The notes beneath the pieces were generated by a model. That model worked only from the letters and a program-made list of their open reading frames with translations, searched no databases and was not told the origin of the DNA. Made by a program: the position numbers and the translations under genes. A stretch of DNA of 64,000 nucleotides from Agrocybe praecox (lineage: Eukaryota; Basidiomycota; Agaricomycetes; Agaricales; Agrocybaceae): NCBI GenBank assembly GCA_964017145.1, contig OZ024847.1:2604001-2668000 (forward strand), written 5' to 3'. The stretch's first letter is position 1. Each line of letters opens with the position of its first letter. Shown in pieces: positions 1 to 12,099 of this stretch.

Positions 1-506
1 AGTCATCTCAGGCCAACAACACAGCGGGACCATTTGCTATCCTCACGGGTGAACTTAAAATTTCGTTGGAAATGAACTCGAACCGCAAATTTTGCGGTTA
101 TCGTGTGCGCACCGTGGATGACAATCCCTGCGACCCTCGGTCCGGTGAGTCTAGTTATTCCTTCCAGTGTCGATGTGCCCTTGAATGCTCATTACTTACC
201 GTTTAGGAGTTTATATTCCCATTATCGACGCTCTCCCGACCCTTTCCAATGTATCTTCCATAAGTGACGTAGCGTTTTCACTCCCAAGTTGCAAACTTCT
301 TTGCTGACCTACAAACCTTTGTAGAGCTAATGAAAAGCTTGGAAAGCTGGATAAAAGAGCTCGAGCGACGCGTGGATCAGGGTTTGAAAGATAACCATGT
401 ACTTCGGGACCGCCTGCGCCACGCCCAAATCTATCGGACAAACACCGAGCCGGTACTTGCGCATACCCGTTCTTTTGTAAATGCCATCATGTCCACTGAG
501 TGGTAA
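1..506 (+). CDS. 3' end of unrecognised spliced gene (partial)
   Basis: Three exons can be joined: 1-144, 207-263 and 325-506, with introns starting GTGAGT and GTGACG and ending in TAG. The joined frame stays open for 126 visible residues and stops at TAA 504-506; the 5' part lies outside the window. The peptide contains a CGYRVRTVDDNPCDP stretch, then a hydrophilic helix (KSLESWIKELERRVDQ) that could form a coiled coil. I do not recognise the family. Support comes from phase-compatible GT-AG junctions and an open frame across all three pieces, not from homology. Confidence 0.5.
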
Positions 507-3140
507 AGACTGAAGTACATACAGTTACGCAGCCTTACGATTAGCCTTTGTATGCTTCCTACTATTTGCTTTCTTTCAACTTTCTCTGCTATGCATCACC
601 TCCCATCCGTTCGTCGCTGTTATACATGCTTTGCTTATACCTATCTCCGTACCTCTTGTTTTACCACAATTTTTTTGGTTTCAAGTTTCTCCACAAAGTT
701 AATCAATATATAACTGTTTATGCACTGCTGTGGCAAGGCGTTACATCTACATACACAACTCTAATAGTTGCTCCCATCATCCATAGTGGGTCCAAGATCT
801 TCACGATGTGACTCAAACGTCAACCGATCCAATAATCGTTCAGAAGTATGTTATAATTACACCGTTGCAACTTGTTTTAGTGGGCCACTACTACGCGTGG
901 CATGTACGAGTCCTGTGTCTATTTTTTTGGAGAAAAAAAAGAATGAAGAGTACGGATGTGTGGGTGCGGGAACAGCAATAGATGCAGAGAAAAACAACAT
1001 GAGCGAATGAGCACCAGATTTCCCTCTCTAATATTGCAATGAATGACTCACTCATCCACTTCTTGTCAAGACCGTCCTTTGGCACGACACCCATCCCGTC
1101 ATCGTCGACCGTGCTTCACAACCATCGGCGCCACGAGAACTTGACGTTCCTGCGGAATTCAACATCCAGTCCGTCAGTGTTGGATGTAGTCGCAAGCCTA
1201 TCCCGTTGGCATCGTCGTCCGTGCATCATCAGCGCCACGAGAACTTGATGCTCCTGCATAATTCCGTACGTTAGTGCTCTGAATAAGAAACGAGCCTACT
1301 GACATGATGTTTGGCACGACTCAATAGTCTGAAGGAGGACATTCGGTCGTACTGATTTCCTTTTGTCTCCCATCCCAGGAATTGGTATCAACGAAACGAA
1401 CACAGATAGAAGGAAAGAAAGATGGGATGAGGTTACATAACGAAGACAAAGAGTAATATGACGAAGGCGAATTTCGCGGAGCACAGAGGGATTCCAGGAC
1501 GGACGGACGAATGTCGTCGTCGTCGTCAGTGATGTTGCAACGTTGACGCGTGATATTGAATGTTGAACGTTAAGGTCTGAGGCGAGGGCCTGGTCTAACC
1601 GTGAGCGTGAAGATCCCGGCGAGGGGGAAGAGCAATCGGGGGGAGAAGGGCTACGAAGAGAGAGTCTAACGCTAACACTGATGCTGGTGCACAAGGAAGT
1701 CAAAATCCAGCCAGAGTCGGAACCAGTGAGAGCGACAGAAGAGTAAAATATGCAGGGATGTCTCCGTAAGTCTATATTTCGTCCACAAAAGATATCAGTT
1801 GGAATAATCAAGCCCCCCTCAATTCCCCACACCCAGCCAGAGCCGGAGGCGCATGGAACGAGTATTGTGAATAGGCAGACGCAGAGGGAGCTTGGGATTG
1901 GTGTGGTTGACTTTGTGGTTGGTGTTGGGGCTGGTAATAAGCCGCCTCACTCCTGACCTGCGTGCTCGTCTCTGACTCTGGAGGTGAGCGGTACGACATC
2001 GGCATGGACATGGGGTACCCTCCTGGTATCGCCCCTCTAAGCCGACGGCGGCCCAGAGTATCGCTCCTCCCATCGCACTCTCAGACCTCATCGATCATCT
2101 CCCACAACAGAAGCAAGCGCCACCCGCTGCGGCATAAGAGGAGGCACGATCACGAACTGCGGGTGTGCCTGGTGGCCAGACGAGGATCGCCGTTGGATCT
2201 TCCAGGGGCGTCTTTCCATTCCTTCCACTGCAGCTTCTGGTGGCTGCACACCGGCACCACCAGCAGAAGACGACGCAGCGCCCCATTCGCCCGCTGCGCG
2301 CCTCCATCCGCTCGTATTCCTATCCCTATTCCCATCCACATTCCCGCCCAAGAACATATTAGATTCGCACAGGGGCCCGAGCACATGAGCGGCGAGCACC
2401 AAACACGGTGGCCCTAAACGATTATGTCGCTGAAAAATGGTGTGGTGAACAACATTTCGTACCCTAACTTTTGGTTATGGTGCTTACGAGTGGCCACTGG
2501 CAAATGTCCAAAAATAGACCGTTTGGCCAGGATCATGGCAATTCAGTCGACAGCACAACCTCCCCTGTTCCTTTTTGCTCAGAAATCGTGATGGGCCACG
2601 TTAAGCGAAATATAGCAGCTGTAGTGACGAAGGGAAGGCTACAGGTGGGTTCAGGAATCAACACTGGCAAGTCAGGCAAGAAATATAGGAAGTTGTGACT
2701 TACTGGCATGGCGAGAACAATCAAAAATGTTAATACAGCAGCATAGGTGAGAAGATAGGGAGAAAACAGAGGCATAAGGGACTGGTCAGACACAGGCAAT
2801 GTTCAACAACGGCAGGTGTCAACAGTAGGCGAAAACAAAGGTTGGGAAAATCAGAAAAGGAAATAATTAGGAATCCGGACGTCAGCGGGCCGGTGCGTTA
2901 ATCTGGACAACAGCCAAAAAATCATAGGCATTATCGAATATAAGAATTCGTCCTCCTGACGGAGGACTCGTAACCCTTCGACGTAAAAGCAAAAGAGGAA
3001 CTTTTTTTTGCGTCAAACACACAAATTTGTTGTCTTTTTTGTTACGGATCCCCCTGTTCATCACCGTGACTAAATCCCATTTACCAGCTGGCGAAAATCT
3101 TTACGCACTGACCTCCGCTCTCGAGCTGCCGCCACCAACG
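507..3140. other. Region without a confident gene
   Basis: Only short or overlapping open frames are present. A - strand frame between 1808 and about 2035 encodes a Gln/Pro/Ser-rich peptide (YYQPQHQPQSQPHQSQ) that could be a low-complexity exon, and another at 2088-2402 is Ala/Gly/Ser-rich; no start, splice or family could be fixed for either. A degenerate direct repeat of about 60 bp, sharing the core GCGCCACGAGAACTTGA, lies at roughly 1096-1160 and 1210-1268. Confidence 0.4.
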
Positions 3141-3144
3141 ACCG

Positions 3145-3475
3145 ACATGGACAATACAGTGAGCACAATACGCTCAGACATCGGGTACAAAGGAAAATCC
3201 ACCAAATACTGGGTTCAGCTCCCAGAGGAAGTGATCAGGTTAGCAGTCAGCCGTATCCTTCGACGCCACACACGCGATGGATCCAGTACTGACTATCATA
3301 TCCGCAGTCTCATTGCGACACACTACCTATTCTAGCTGAGCGAAGCTACTGCCCGACGACATGGGACAACCGTAAACTATGGTACTCCAGGATGGCGTAC
3401 ATCTGCATTCGCGACGCACTCGATATTGACAGGCATATATCGGATATATGTCTCCTCAATGTGCCGTGATTACTC
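3145..3475 (+). pseudogene. F-box-like gene remnant (frameshifted)
   Basis: An ATG at 3147 opens a peptide ending YWVQLPEEVIR, followed by a GT-AG intron of about 68 bp. Further on come LIATHYLF in one frame and SYCPTTWDNRKLWYSRMAY in another, with a TAG between them. From memory, small basidiomycete F-box-like proteins have this order (LP.EV.RLIATHYL, then YCP.TW..R.LW). The frame change suggests a broken copy, though an unusual splice cannot be excluded. The downstream end is not defined. Confidence 0.35.
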
Positions 3476-4990
3476 CATCCTCATCTTCCTTCTATCCGTG
3501 CCATCGGCTCCTTCATTTTTTATTTATTCTCCGTCATCTTCGCCATCGTTTCTGTCTGCGTATTATTATGTTACTTACACTCTTTGTTTTCATTTCAGTC
3601 AAGCATCCATTCTGCAGCCACTGAGCCACCGATGTCATCGATCCTAATAACCTTCTCGTCGACAAAATGATTGTTTATCCTAAAGATACCCGTTGATCCG
3701 GTCTAACGAGCTGAACACACTTTGGGAAAAACAGCCTTCACTGAAAAGGAATTTCAACAACAGCGTCTTCCCTTGCTGTGCACTCAATTGCGGCGACACT
3801 GGGTGGAAAAAATCAAGAACGAGGACGATAACAGACTCAATGCTCAGGCTTCTGATGTTAGGTCGAAAGCTGATGAACCGGATTTGCAGAAGAAAGACGA
3901 CTCCGATTCGACCACTTCGTCGAGCAGCAGCGGGAATCATAGTGGAAAGATATCTGCGCGTGGATCGTCTAATGACACAAGTCCAGTTCTATCAACTTCT
4001 ACTCTACAACAAAGGTGTCGCCATGCCACGGTCAGGGCTTGAACTTTCATCAACGCGTCGCGCGTCGCCTTTCTGCCCCTTATCTTCCTTCTTGCCACCA
4101 TGTACTGGTTAGTAGCAACGCTCCTGCGTCGCATTCAGTATATCTGGCATACCCAGCATACCTCTTTCGACGGCCATTTATATGTTACATGCACCACTCC
4201 TCCCGCAAACAAGATACCCACAACGCCAAACCACCCAATGTTTCTACCCACAAACGTGAGTGTAGCACTCGCATATATGCGGTTTAAACTTGACATTTGA
4301 TCCATAACAGGCTATACAGATGCAATTCATCCTCGTTTATACGTGCTCATACTCTGGCTGGGTTGAGATGTCTGATGAGACATCATGGGAGGGCTTCTTC
4401 GAGTCGGTGCTTCACAATATTAGGTATGTTAGTGGTGGCCCCACGGATATATGCGCGTTAATATGACTTATTTATCTTTTAGACTCTTTATCCGTTTTGT
4501 AAACACATTAATTTGCTTCCCCAGATGTGTTTTTCGCAGTACGTTGCATTCACTATATCCTAGATCGAGTGAATGATGATATCTGACTATAAATTACCCT
4601 TACATCTTCATTTAAACGCGCATATATTGACTGCTTTGAATTCGAGGTGCCGCAAAGGACGGAAAAACGATGCAACTGAGTGGATAGGACACCAATAGTG
4701 AGTGCCCATTCAAAATTTCCACCTTATCTCAATCATCGTGATCCATTAGTATTCCCCCCCCCTCACGCGCCTCCTTGATTGTAATACAGGTGTCTCTCCC
4801 CGTCTTAAACCCTGACATTGGCTATTTTCAACGTAAAAGTGAGTGCTTCGAGACACCTACATAATTCTTTCCAAAGATATTGCTGAACGATTTCACGGTT
4901 ACTTAGATACTTTTATGTTGTGTAAATACGATGTATGTACTTTGTCGAAAATATCATTTAAAGGAGTGCCGACGTACTATGCGGTGTACC
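3476..4990. other. Region with one hydrophilic open frame, otherwise empty
   Basis: A + strand frame at about 3722-4042 encodes a hydrophilic, Ser/Asp-rich peptide (DDSDSTTSSSSSGNHSGK) with no recognisable domain. It may be an exon linked to the F-box-like remnant upstream, but no junction was found. From 4300 to 4990 only AT-rich sequence and short frames are seen, plus a run of C at about 4755-4765. Confidence 0.3.
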
Positions 4991-5312
4991 TGAGCAGGAA
5001 AATGTGCTGTAAAAAGACAGCACATTATCCTGTCTTTTCTTCCCGCAGTGAACTACGCACGGCGGGCGCCGACACCTGTATATCGGAAATACGGCCTAAT
5101 ATATACTGGTCGCGTGTATATATTGACCTGTATTTCCAAGATACAGGTATCGGATATATGGGAAGCCCGAAACCTGTATCTTCGACATACAGGTTAATAA
5201 ATACACGCGACCTATATTTATTAACCTGTTTCTCGGAGAAACAGGTATCGGCGCCAGCCGTGTATGGCACCTCTGGTACTACGGCCCGGGATCTATTTGA
5301 CTCAAATAGATC
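4990..5312. repeat. Cluster of hairpins with a ~200-bp imperfect palindrome
   Basis: Two arms of about 100 bp (roughly 5064-5163 and 5164-5257) are inverted copies: each holds GGCGCC..ACCTGT at the outer end and GGTCGCGTGTAT in the middle. Inside sit hairpins with ACCTGT/ACAGGT stems: ACCTGTAT..ATACAGGT near 5131, the same near 5178, and ACCTGTTTCT/AGAAACAGGT near 5224. They are flanked by an AATGTGCTGT/ACAGCACATT hairpin at about 4998-5033 and a palindrome, GATCTATTTG..CAAATAGATC, at 5290-5312. Because of the symmetry both strands carry similar open frames; these are not taken as genes. It could be a MITE, or part of the promoter/5' leader of the RING gene starting at 5377. Confidence 0.7.
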
Positions 5313-5376
5313 CATTACCTTGTTATTACCCCGGACTCTTTCAAAAACCACCCGTCAACGCGTCTTGTGTTTCCCT

Positions 5377-6608
5377 ATGCCACTAAACAACTCTCGATTT
5401 GCACCTACCGCTGCGTCTCTCGATGGTGTCCAACCAAGTCTTGGGAACATTCTTGTCCCTATATCTGAGGTAAGTCTGTGTGGAGGTTAACCTGTAAGTG
5501 TAGAAGGACTTATCCTTGCGTTACAGATAGAAGAGATGGCAATGCTCCATAAGAAGGCATTAATGAGTATCACTACAAAGGATAGAAATGTGCGTTCGCT
5601 GTAGCCGTGTCATTTGCGTATCTTCTCGATAACCGATTTCGTGACAGCTTGTCAAACTTCAGGACCTGCTGGTGAAGGAGAAGGATGGCTCAAAAAGAAT
5701 GAAGGATAATTGGTCAGGAGTAAGTTCAAGAAATTCCTGTCGTAATACTGATTTGGGACTATTAAGCTGCAGGAAAAGGAAGGGTTAACCACCACCATCA
5801 ATGCCTTACATTCTGATCAAGCCGCTTTAAAGAAGGTAGCTCTGAAATCATCTTTCGGAGCCATACTCACCCTAAATTCACACCTTATTTATACCAGGAG
5901 AATCAAGAATTGCGCGCTCAGTTTGCAGAGATGGAGGCACAAGCCTTGCAGCGCATTACTGCGGTGACCTCGGAAAACCGAGCTCTCTGCATTGAACTCG
6001 CAAATATTCATACACAGAACAAGGCCCTCACGACCGAACATCACAAGTCAGTAATGGAACATGAAGTCCTATCTACTCAACTGGTTCAAATGCGCTCAGA
6101 AATGGACCAGGTTGTTAATGGGCATTATGCCCTTACGATAGTACGTATCGTTTCTCTATACTGGCATCCTTCAACTCCTGACTTCCGTTTTAAACTCTAA
6201 TCTTGATCAGGAAAATGAACGACTTCACGCTGAACTTGATAATCAATTGATTGAGAATATGCAGGCAAAAGAGACTTTTAATAAGGCGAGTGCTTCTATG
6301 TTTTGTTCAGATACTTGGCCGACAGAATTACTGCCAGTTTGTGGAATCCGTGCGTGATGCTATACAGTGCGACGTATGCTACGAGTCCATCGAAAGCCCT
6401 GCTGTGTGCGTGCCCCATAGAATTTTCAAAAATCCCCATCATGACAAACCTCGCTTCTAGGCTCCGTTGCGGCCACATGTATTGCTCGCATTGTCTGCTG
6501 CAATGGACCGGAGGCTCTGTGGAAAACATTTCATGCCCGTCTTGCCGATCCAATACAGATGTCGTAGCCACAACTTCGCAAATATTACGCAGACTTTCAA
6601 ACTTGTAA
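5377..6608 (+). CDS. RING-finger (C3HC4) coiled-coil protein, putative E3 ubiquitin ligase
   Basis: Eight exons join cleanly: 5377-5469, 5527-5589, 5648-5719, 5773-5835, 5898-6140, 6211-6285, 6338-6405 and 6461-6608, giving 274 residues. The first six junctions are phase 0; the sixth intron has a GC donor (AAG/GCGAGT). Residues about 35-203 are a charged helical coiled coil. The C-terminal RING has CDVC (214-217), CGHMYCSHC (229-237) and CPSC (251-254), the C3HC4 pattern that binds two zinc ions and recruits an E2 enzyme. Start choice: the ATG at 5377 is in frame with exon 1, and upstream sequence is the palindrome cluster. Such RING proteins are common in Agaricomycetes; substrate unknown. 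Confidence 0.8.
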
Positions 6609-7070
6609 TGATAGCAATCAATCTCGTATGTTATGTACAACTACCTATCCGAGTTTATTTTTTTTTTGATGCTGTATTCTTTAAGTGTCGACGAGTAAAT
6701 TCTGCGGTGGCCCAGTTGTCTTGATACTTTGAACCAAGTTCGGGGATTTGCTTCGATACCTGTTGGATCAAAAGAATTAAACATCTTTCTTCTCGGTTGA
6801 TTTGAGGAACGTACCAGCTTGAAGAAACGTTGGAGTTCTTGTTCGTCCTGTTTTCCAATCGATAATGATGTATTTAAGTGTTCCTTGACTAATTTATGGA
6901 TTACTGTCTGGTAGGAGTTAATAAACGTAGCAGCCGAGTCTCGGGGGGCGACAGTACCTGCACTTTAGTAAATTTCTCTGGCGTCCAGCAGAGAGTTTCT
7001 TGAAGATTCCCTTTCATTAGTCCAGATGGCCTCTTGATGGGTCCACTGGTACCAGATGCATGCCTCAAAG
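6609..7070. other. Spacer holding the displaced 3' end of the Tnp2-like gene
   Basis: No independent gene is visible. Read on the - strand, the stretch 7062-6901 is an open frame of 53 codons ending in TAA, and it is in frame with the - strand frame that ends where the hAT-like element begins at 8388. It is therefore the likely former end of the transposase gene. Confidence 0.4.
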
Positions 7071-8388
7071 TAGGGACTAGCTTGGTAACTACCGGTAACC
7101 ACCGTGACCTAAACCGTGGAAAATGCCAAAATCATTACCGCACGGTAACGGTACGGTAAGTTACCGGTAAACCGTCAATATTATATAATGAATTTGTCAC
7201 ACTATGTGCGCGTTGTCTGTAGATCATGCCTGAAGACAAAACTTAAGTTTCAAAGATCAAATCTTGGTCTTTTTCGCCAAAAAATATATGTACAGACTCA
7301 AAATTTGAAGTACAGAATTATTATTACATTTTTTTGGGTGATACACATCCGAAGCGTTTTTTATTTATAAATTCTTCTGATTTATCAAGAAAATTCATGT
7401 TATTTGAAAAGTGTCTGCCGGATTGTACTTTCTGTCAGATATAATCTGTTGTAGTCTCGAACCCTGGATAAATGAGTGTTTTAGACCACAATCAATTGCC
7501 ATACATGACTTTTTGAGAATTCCTATGCCAAGAAAAAAAATTCAACCTCATAATTGGGTGTATCGCGATTCTCTCCACAGAGTCAGATAAATTATAATCT
7601 GTTCAAACGAATCAATTAATATTTTATTTCTATGCAAAAAACCTCTACAAACCATGTTCATAGGTTCACTGGATGAAAGGATCTATTCAAATTACTCTAG
7701 AGCTCCCTTTTGGCAGGGAAATTAGCTTATTTTCTCATTTCTGGCCGATTTATTTTGTTTAAAACCTTCTGAATACTTTTGCGTCGTGTAGCATATATTA
7801 CCCTACATATACGATACAAAATCTATGCTATCAAGTGTGTGGACGGTGCAGGAGCCATGTCTTAAAGTAGAAATGGATGTGACATATGTGACGCGGCTTA
7901 ATCACAGGCGTAAAACTTAGCGGGAATTGTGCACCCCCACTCACGGTAGTAGTTTTTAATTGTACAAAATAACTTAAGGATAAATAATTGTGTTAATCTG
8001 AGCTAAAACAAGGATTTGTGTATGCCATGCCTTCCAATAGCCCTCACAAACAAGTTCAATGTAGCTGTAGAAGCAGTATCTGATTTGCTAAACTGAGTAT
8101 TGGCTATAGGAGGCCTCCCCGGGTACCATTTGTAGGTTTAGCAACCCCCTTAGGTGGCATGATAGCAATAAACCAGCTAGGAGATGTCTGTGTTCCCGTC
8201 GGGAGTCCTTGAGTAGGCGCTAAAGACAATCGTCCTATTCTGGTATATTCCTCTCACGGTGTCTAAAAATTAATGCATTTTACCGGTAAACCGCGGATAT
8301 GGACGGTTTACCACGGTTTCTTTCCGTATGGTAAAATAATTATTTTCACGGTTTTACCACGTGATTACCATAACCATGCTAGTCCTTA
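7071..8388. mobile_element. Non-autonomous hAT-like element (1,318 bp)
   Basis: The sequence CCTCAAAG occurs at 7063-7070 and again at 8389-8396, an 8-bp target-site duplication typical of hAT transposons. The termini are inverted: TAGGGACTAGC at the left, GCTAGTCCTTA at the right. Subterminal zones carry many copies of an ACCGGTAA / GGTAACGG motif in both orientations (7085-7180 and 8275-8370), as in hAT elements where they bind transposase. The interior is AT-rich with no long open frame, so it must have been mobilised in trans. Confidence 0.85.
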
Positions 8389-11300
8389 CCTCAAAGCAAT
8401 GTCTTGGCCTTCGTCTCCAGGAATGTCTTCAACGGACACTGACGATGCCGACGTCGACGTTGCTTTGAGAATATTGCCAGGTAGTGGAAAACAGATGTTA
8501 TTTCCATCACATCCACCCCAAGATCTTTCCCTGTCGTATCTGCGGAAAAAATGCCTGAGGTGGTTATAGTTTGCAGATCGTCGAGTGTAGGTTGGTTGTT
8601 TGGGCATGGTAGAATGTTTCTTAAGGAATCAAGTATCGTTCACCATTATATTTGTTCATAACAAAAAGAATATAACAAAAAGAATACATAAGTATCTAGA
8701 ACAACGGTGTCGTTGATATGTAGGTTGTAGGTTGATCAGGTTAGTAGCTCTGGCGAACGTACAGTGTCAGAGGATTGACAATAAGAGAGGGTAATAATAT
8801 AGACTCACCCTATCTATTGCCCGCATCACGACCGTCTCACCATCCCAGGGCCTTTGATTGGCATGACAATAAATCTGATTGACATGAATGATCTCCACCT
8901 GGTCCTCCGGCTCTCTGTAATACAATGCGGCACGAAAATCTGGAAAATCCTGGAATGGATTATCCAGTTTTTTTTCGCGGAAGCGGTGAATGGCAACAAA
9001 GTTCTCGACAACAACACAACCCTCTTGAATGCGTGTATGTTCGAAAATTTCTCGTATTTCAACCGGCAATAATCTGGCGTCTGATACTTGTTCTCGTTCT
9101 CGTATGTAGACCAGGCTGTGCGCTGCTGATGTGTAGGAAGACATGTATTGAACGTTATTGACGAGGCAATGCTGAAGTTTTCGGACGCGTCTGGTGTTAA
9201 GCATGGAGATATCGGAAGGGGACATTCGCGGATGTTCGTGCAGATAAGACTTCAGTGATGACTCAATGTCCATATCCAGGCCATCTGGGATTTGTTTCGC
9301 GTTGGACGCTGGCCGGGGGTTATGGTGCAAGTGAACTGTGGGAGGATCTAGGATCGAAATGTTCAGACGGGGCACAATTTATTCCAGGCGTCTTTCAAAA
9401 TAAGAGGGCACTTGTCGGACGATAGAAGTGTTAAGAGATTTGATCGACGAGAGAAGGTATTCAAAACAGTCGATTCCATTTCCCCTGTGTAAAGGTAAAT
9501 GATCAATAGAATGCATCAAATTTTAACTATTACTCACCAATCTTAAAATTGGTATTCATTTTCTGTAGTCTACCAATCAAGCGCTCAAGAGGAAAAGCCC
9601 AAGTTCCATGTAGGGGCCCAAAGAGCCGAAGAATTTCAGATATATGGAGTGCATAATGGTGGTTTGGCTTCAGTTGGTAATCTGGAAAAAGTTCTCGAAT
9701 GCCACGTAGATAACGATGCATATAGAACGTATAACGCTCTGCATGATGTGCGGACGTCCTTCTAGATAAGCCCCATGCGATAGCCGTGGCGAGGTCGAAA
9801 GTAAGATTCACGAGCTTGGAAAGACGTACATAATGAGGCTTGCCGATGTCCTTTTCTTCATGAAGAAGTTGCGCCAGCGACACAGGAATGTCGAATTCAA
9901 TTGCGGTTCGCCACTGGTCAGCTTTCAATTTTCCATGTTCGGGAGCGCCAAAATTGAGGGGTAAATGCGCTTTCCAGCTAGGCCGTATAGTTCCTGCAGT
10001 ATGTTTTCGTATGGCATTCAATGAATCCTTGGTAATGATGTTTGCAACCGGCTCTTGTGGGTGCGGGTCGCTACTTTCCGTGGTACTTGGGACGGAGGAG
10101 ATTGTTTGCGTTGATGTTATGCCCTATGTTTGATAAATCACCGACTGGTCATAACAGAGAAAATAGAAGGGACTCACCAGAAGTCCGTTAATGTATTCTA
10201 TCTTTTTGCGTTGTTTTTTAGGCGCTGGAAGGACAATACCCATTTCCAAGCAAAGCGCCTTCAGAACATTCATTTTCAGTTTCTTCAATTTCTGGGATGA
10301 CTTGGTCTGAAGCGTCTTACGTCCACGCTTCATGGCGGCATCAGGTGGAATATCCTTGTCCTCGTCAATGTCCTTTGACGGTAGGTGCTTCATATTGAGT
10401 CCAAGTAGATCGCGGCAATGTCGTGGTATGACTCCTAGGAGTAGTACATGCATACTTTCCGTGATTGTCCACTGCGAAGGTTGCCAATATGGGAGCTTAA
10501 GCAGTACGGACCAGCGGATGCCGTGTTTCTTCACAGCCGCAGTTTGCTCCGATAAAGTTTTTGTATTCCGCCATGCATCGGCCAATGCCATATGATCTTT
10601 TCTGGACAATCCGGGAGGCCATGTATTGATATCGAGGTTTTCTTGAAGTTGGTTTCGTGGAAGGCGGCAACGAGAGCAGAAATATTTGCCGCGGTGACCA
10701 CAATGACCAGTCACTTTCTTTGATGCCATCGTATCGCAGATGACGGGAACTATGGCAGATTTCGATGAACGACCCGAAGGATGATCGTATGTGCGCGAAT
10801 AATAAATGCCATCCTCGTAGCTCTCTTTCAGTTCATCGACTAGAGGCTCGAGAAAATGGTTTACTGCATCAAGGGAAGGCTCAGATGGACCTGGTATAAC
10901 TCCTGCCACATATACGTTTTCCTCCCGTGTGCGCAAGTGTTGAGGAAGACTAAGGCATATCAAAGATATTACCCCAGTAGAGACACTCTTCCCGGCAGCC
11001 TTGTTCTGTCTGGGATTGTACCAATCTGCGCATAACGACCATACGAGGTGCAGGTCTGTACCATCTGCTTGGAGGAAAGGTCGACCATCAGGCCCAGGAA
11101 GAGTTTGAAGGGCTGGTGAGGCCATGATATCCGACATATCTTGAAGATAAACATCGCTGTATACGTAGGATTGGATCGCTTGCTCTACTCCAGGTCGGGC
11201 GAGCATTGAGCCTACGTGATCGTGAAAGTGGTGGTAATGATATTCCTTGAGTGGTCGAGGAACACTCTGCCCATTGATGACCCTTGATTTCAGGACGAGA

Positions 11301-12099
11301 TGCGTGTTGCAGACCTTTCCAAATTTGAGCTGCGAGCAGCTCAGAGGATACGAGAAAATTCGATACAAGGGGTCAAACGTGGGGGGATAGATAGCACAAC
11401 ACGTAGGCAAGGGGCAACATGCGTATCTTGTTACTTGGGGATCCAAGTCGAATTTCTTGAAAATCGTACGGATATCCTTGGGGTAAGCCTGCGATGTTCG
11501 TGACGAGCTATTGGCGATAGATAGCAACGAGGCTACTGCGGAATGAGAGGAAGCGTGGAAGAGATTTTGTGTTATTGCATTGAACATAACACATAGTGAT
11601 TCCCCATCAATTCCTCGAAGATTGTTGTCGTAAAAGCGTGCTAGACAAACAAAATATTAACAATCTGGAACCATCGTAATGAACCGTAATTGAGCTTACC
11701 GGTATCGTAGACTTTGGGATGTTTATTGGATGAAGAATTTGGGAGAAGCCTGTCCAGGGAGAGAGCCTCAAAAAGTTCATCGAGCTTATGATCATGAATG
11801 GTGTGGACTGGACCTAGGACTCCGTTACTTACCCGACGGGTGGCCACTAGGTGGATATGGAGGACTTACTCGCAATATTTGGACGCAGAGGGCTCGGTAG
11901 CAAAGCCAGATCGACTTCCGAAGAGGTTGAGATTCCAGTAATTTCACTTCCTACGGCTTCTGACATCATTAATTCTGGCAGCTCAAAGTAGAATTACAAT
12001 CATACCTGGAGGGCGTTGTGTTTCGTACATATTTGCGAGCACAGCTTGGTTCGTATTGAGGATAGATAAGCGGCTCTGTGCCTTACTTTTTCTCGCCAT
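8386..12099 (-). pseudogene. Tnp2-like (Transposase_21 family) transposase gene, 3' end disrupted
   Basis: The - strand ATG at 12099 opens MARKSKAQSRLSILNTNQ, followed by several short exons; the main exon is 10124-11587 (487 aa frame). It contains DGTDLHLVWSLCADWYNP, VAGVIPGPSEPSLDAVNHFL and GHCGHRGKYFCSRCRLPR, features of basidiomycete Tnp2-type transposases with a zinc-knuckle-like CxxC. Later exons continue it: 9530-10021 (PDYQLKPNHHYALHISEILR, HGTWAFPLERLIGRLQ) and 8767-9375. The last frame, 8386-8607, is cut by the hAT-like insertion, which supplies a stop at once. CACTA-type terminal repeats were looked for and not found. The protein would cut and join transposon ends; whether it is still expressed is unknown. 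Confidence 0.65.

Noticed and set aside
1296..1832. 178-codon - strand frame
   Set aside because: Low-complexity Ser/Thr/Leu content, no domain, overlapping frames on the other strand; not enough to call a gene.
4843..5376. Long + strand frame and its - strand partner over the palindrome
   Set aside because: Both strands encode similar peptides only because the DNA is palindromic. Only the part from ATG 5377 is kept as exon 1 of the RING gene.
6286..6310. 25-bp intron in the RING gene
   Set aside because: A second in-frame acceptor at 6337 gives a normal 52-bp intron and the same downstream frame.
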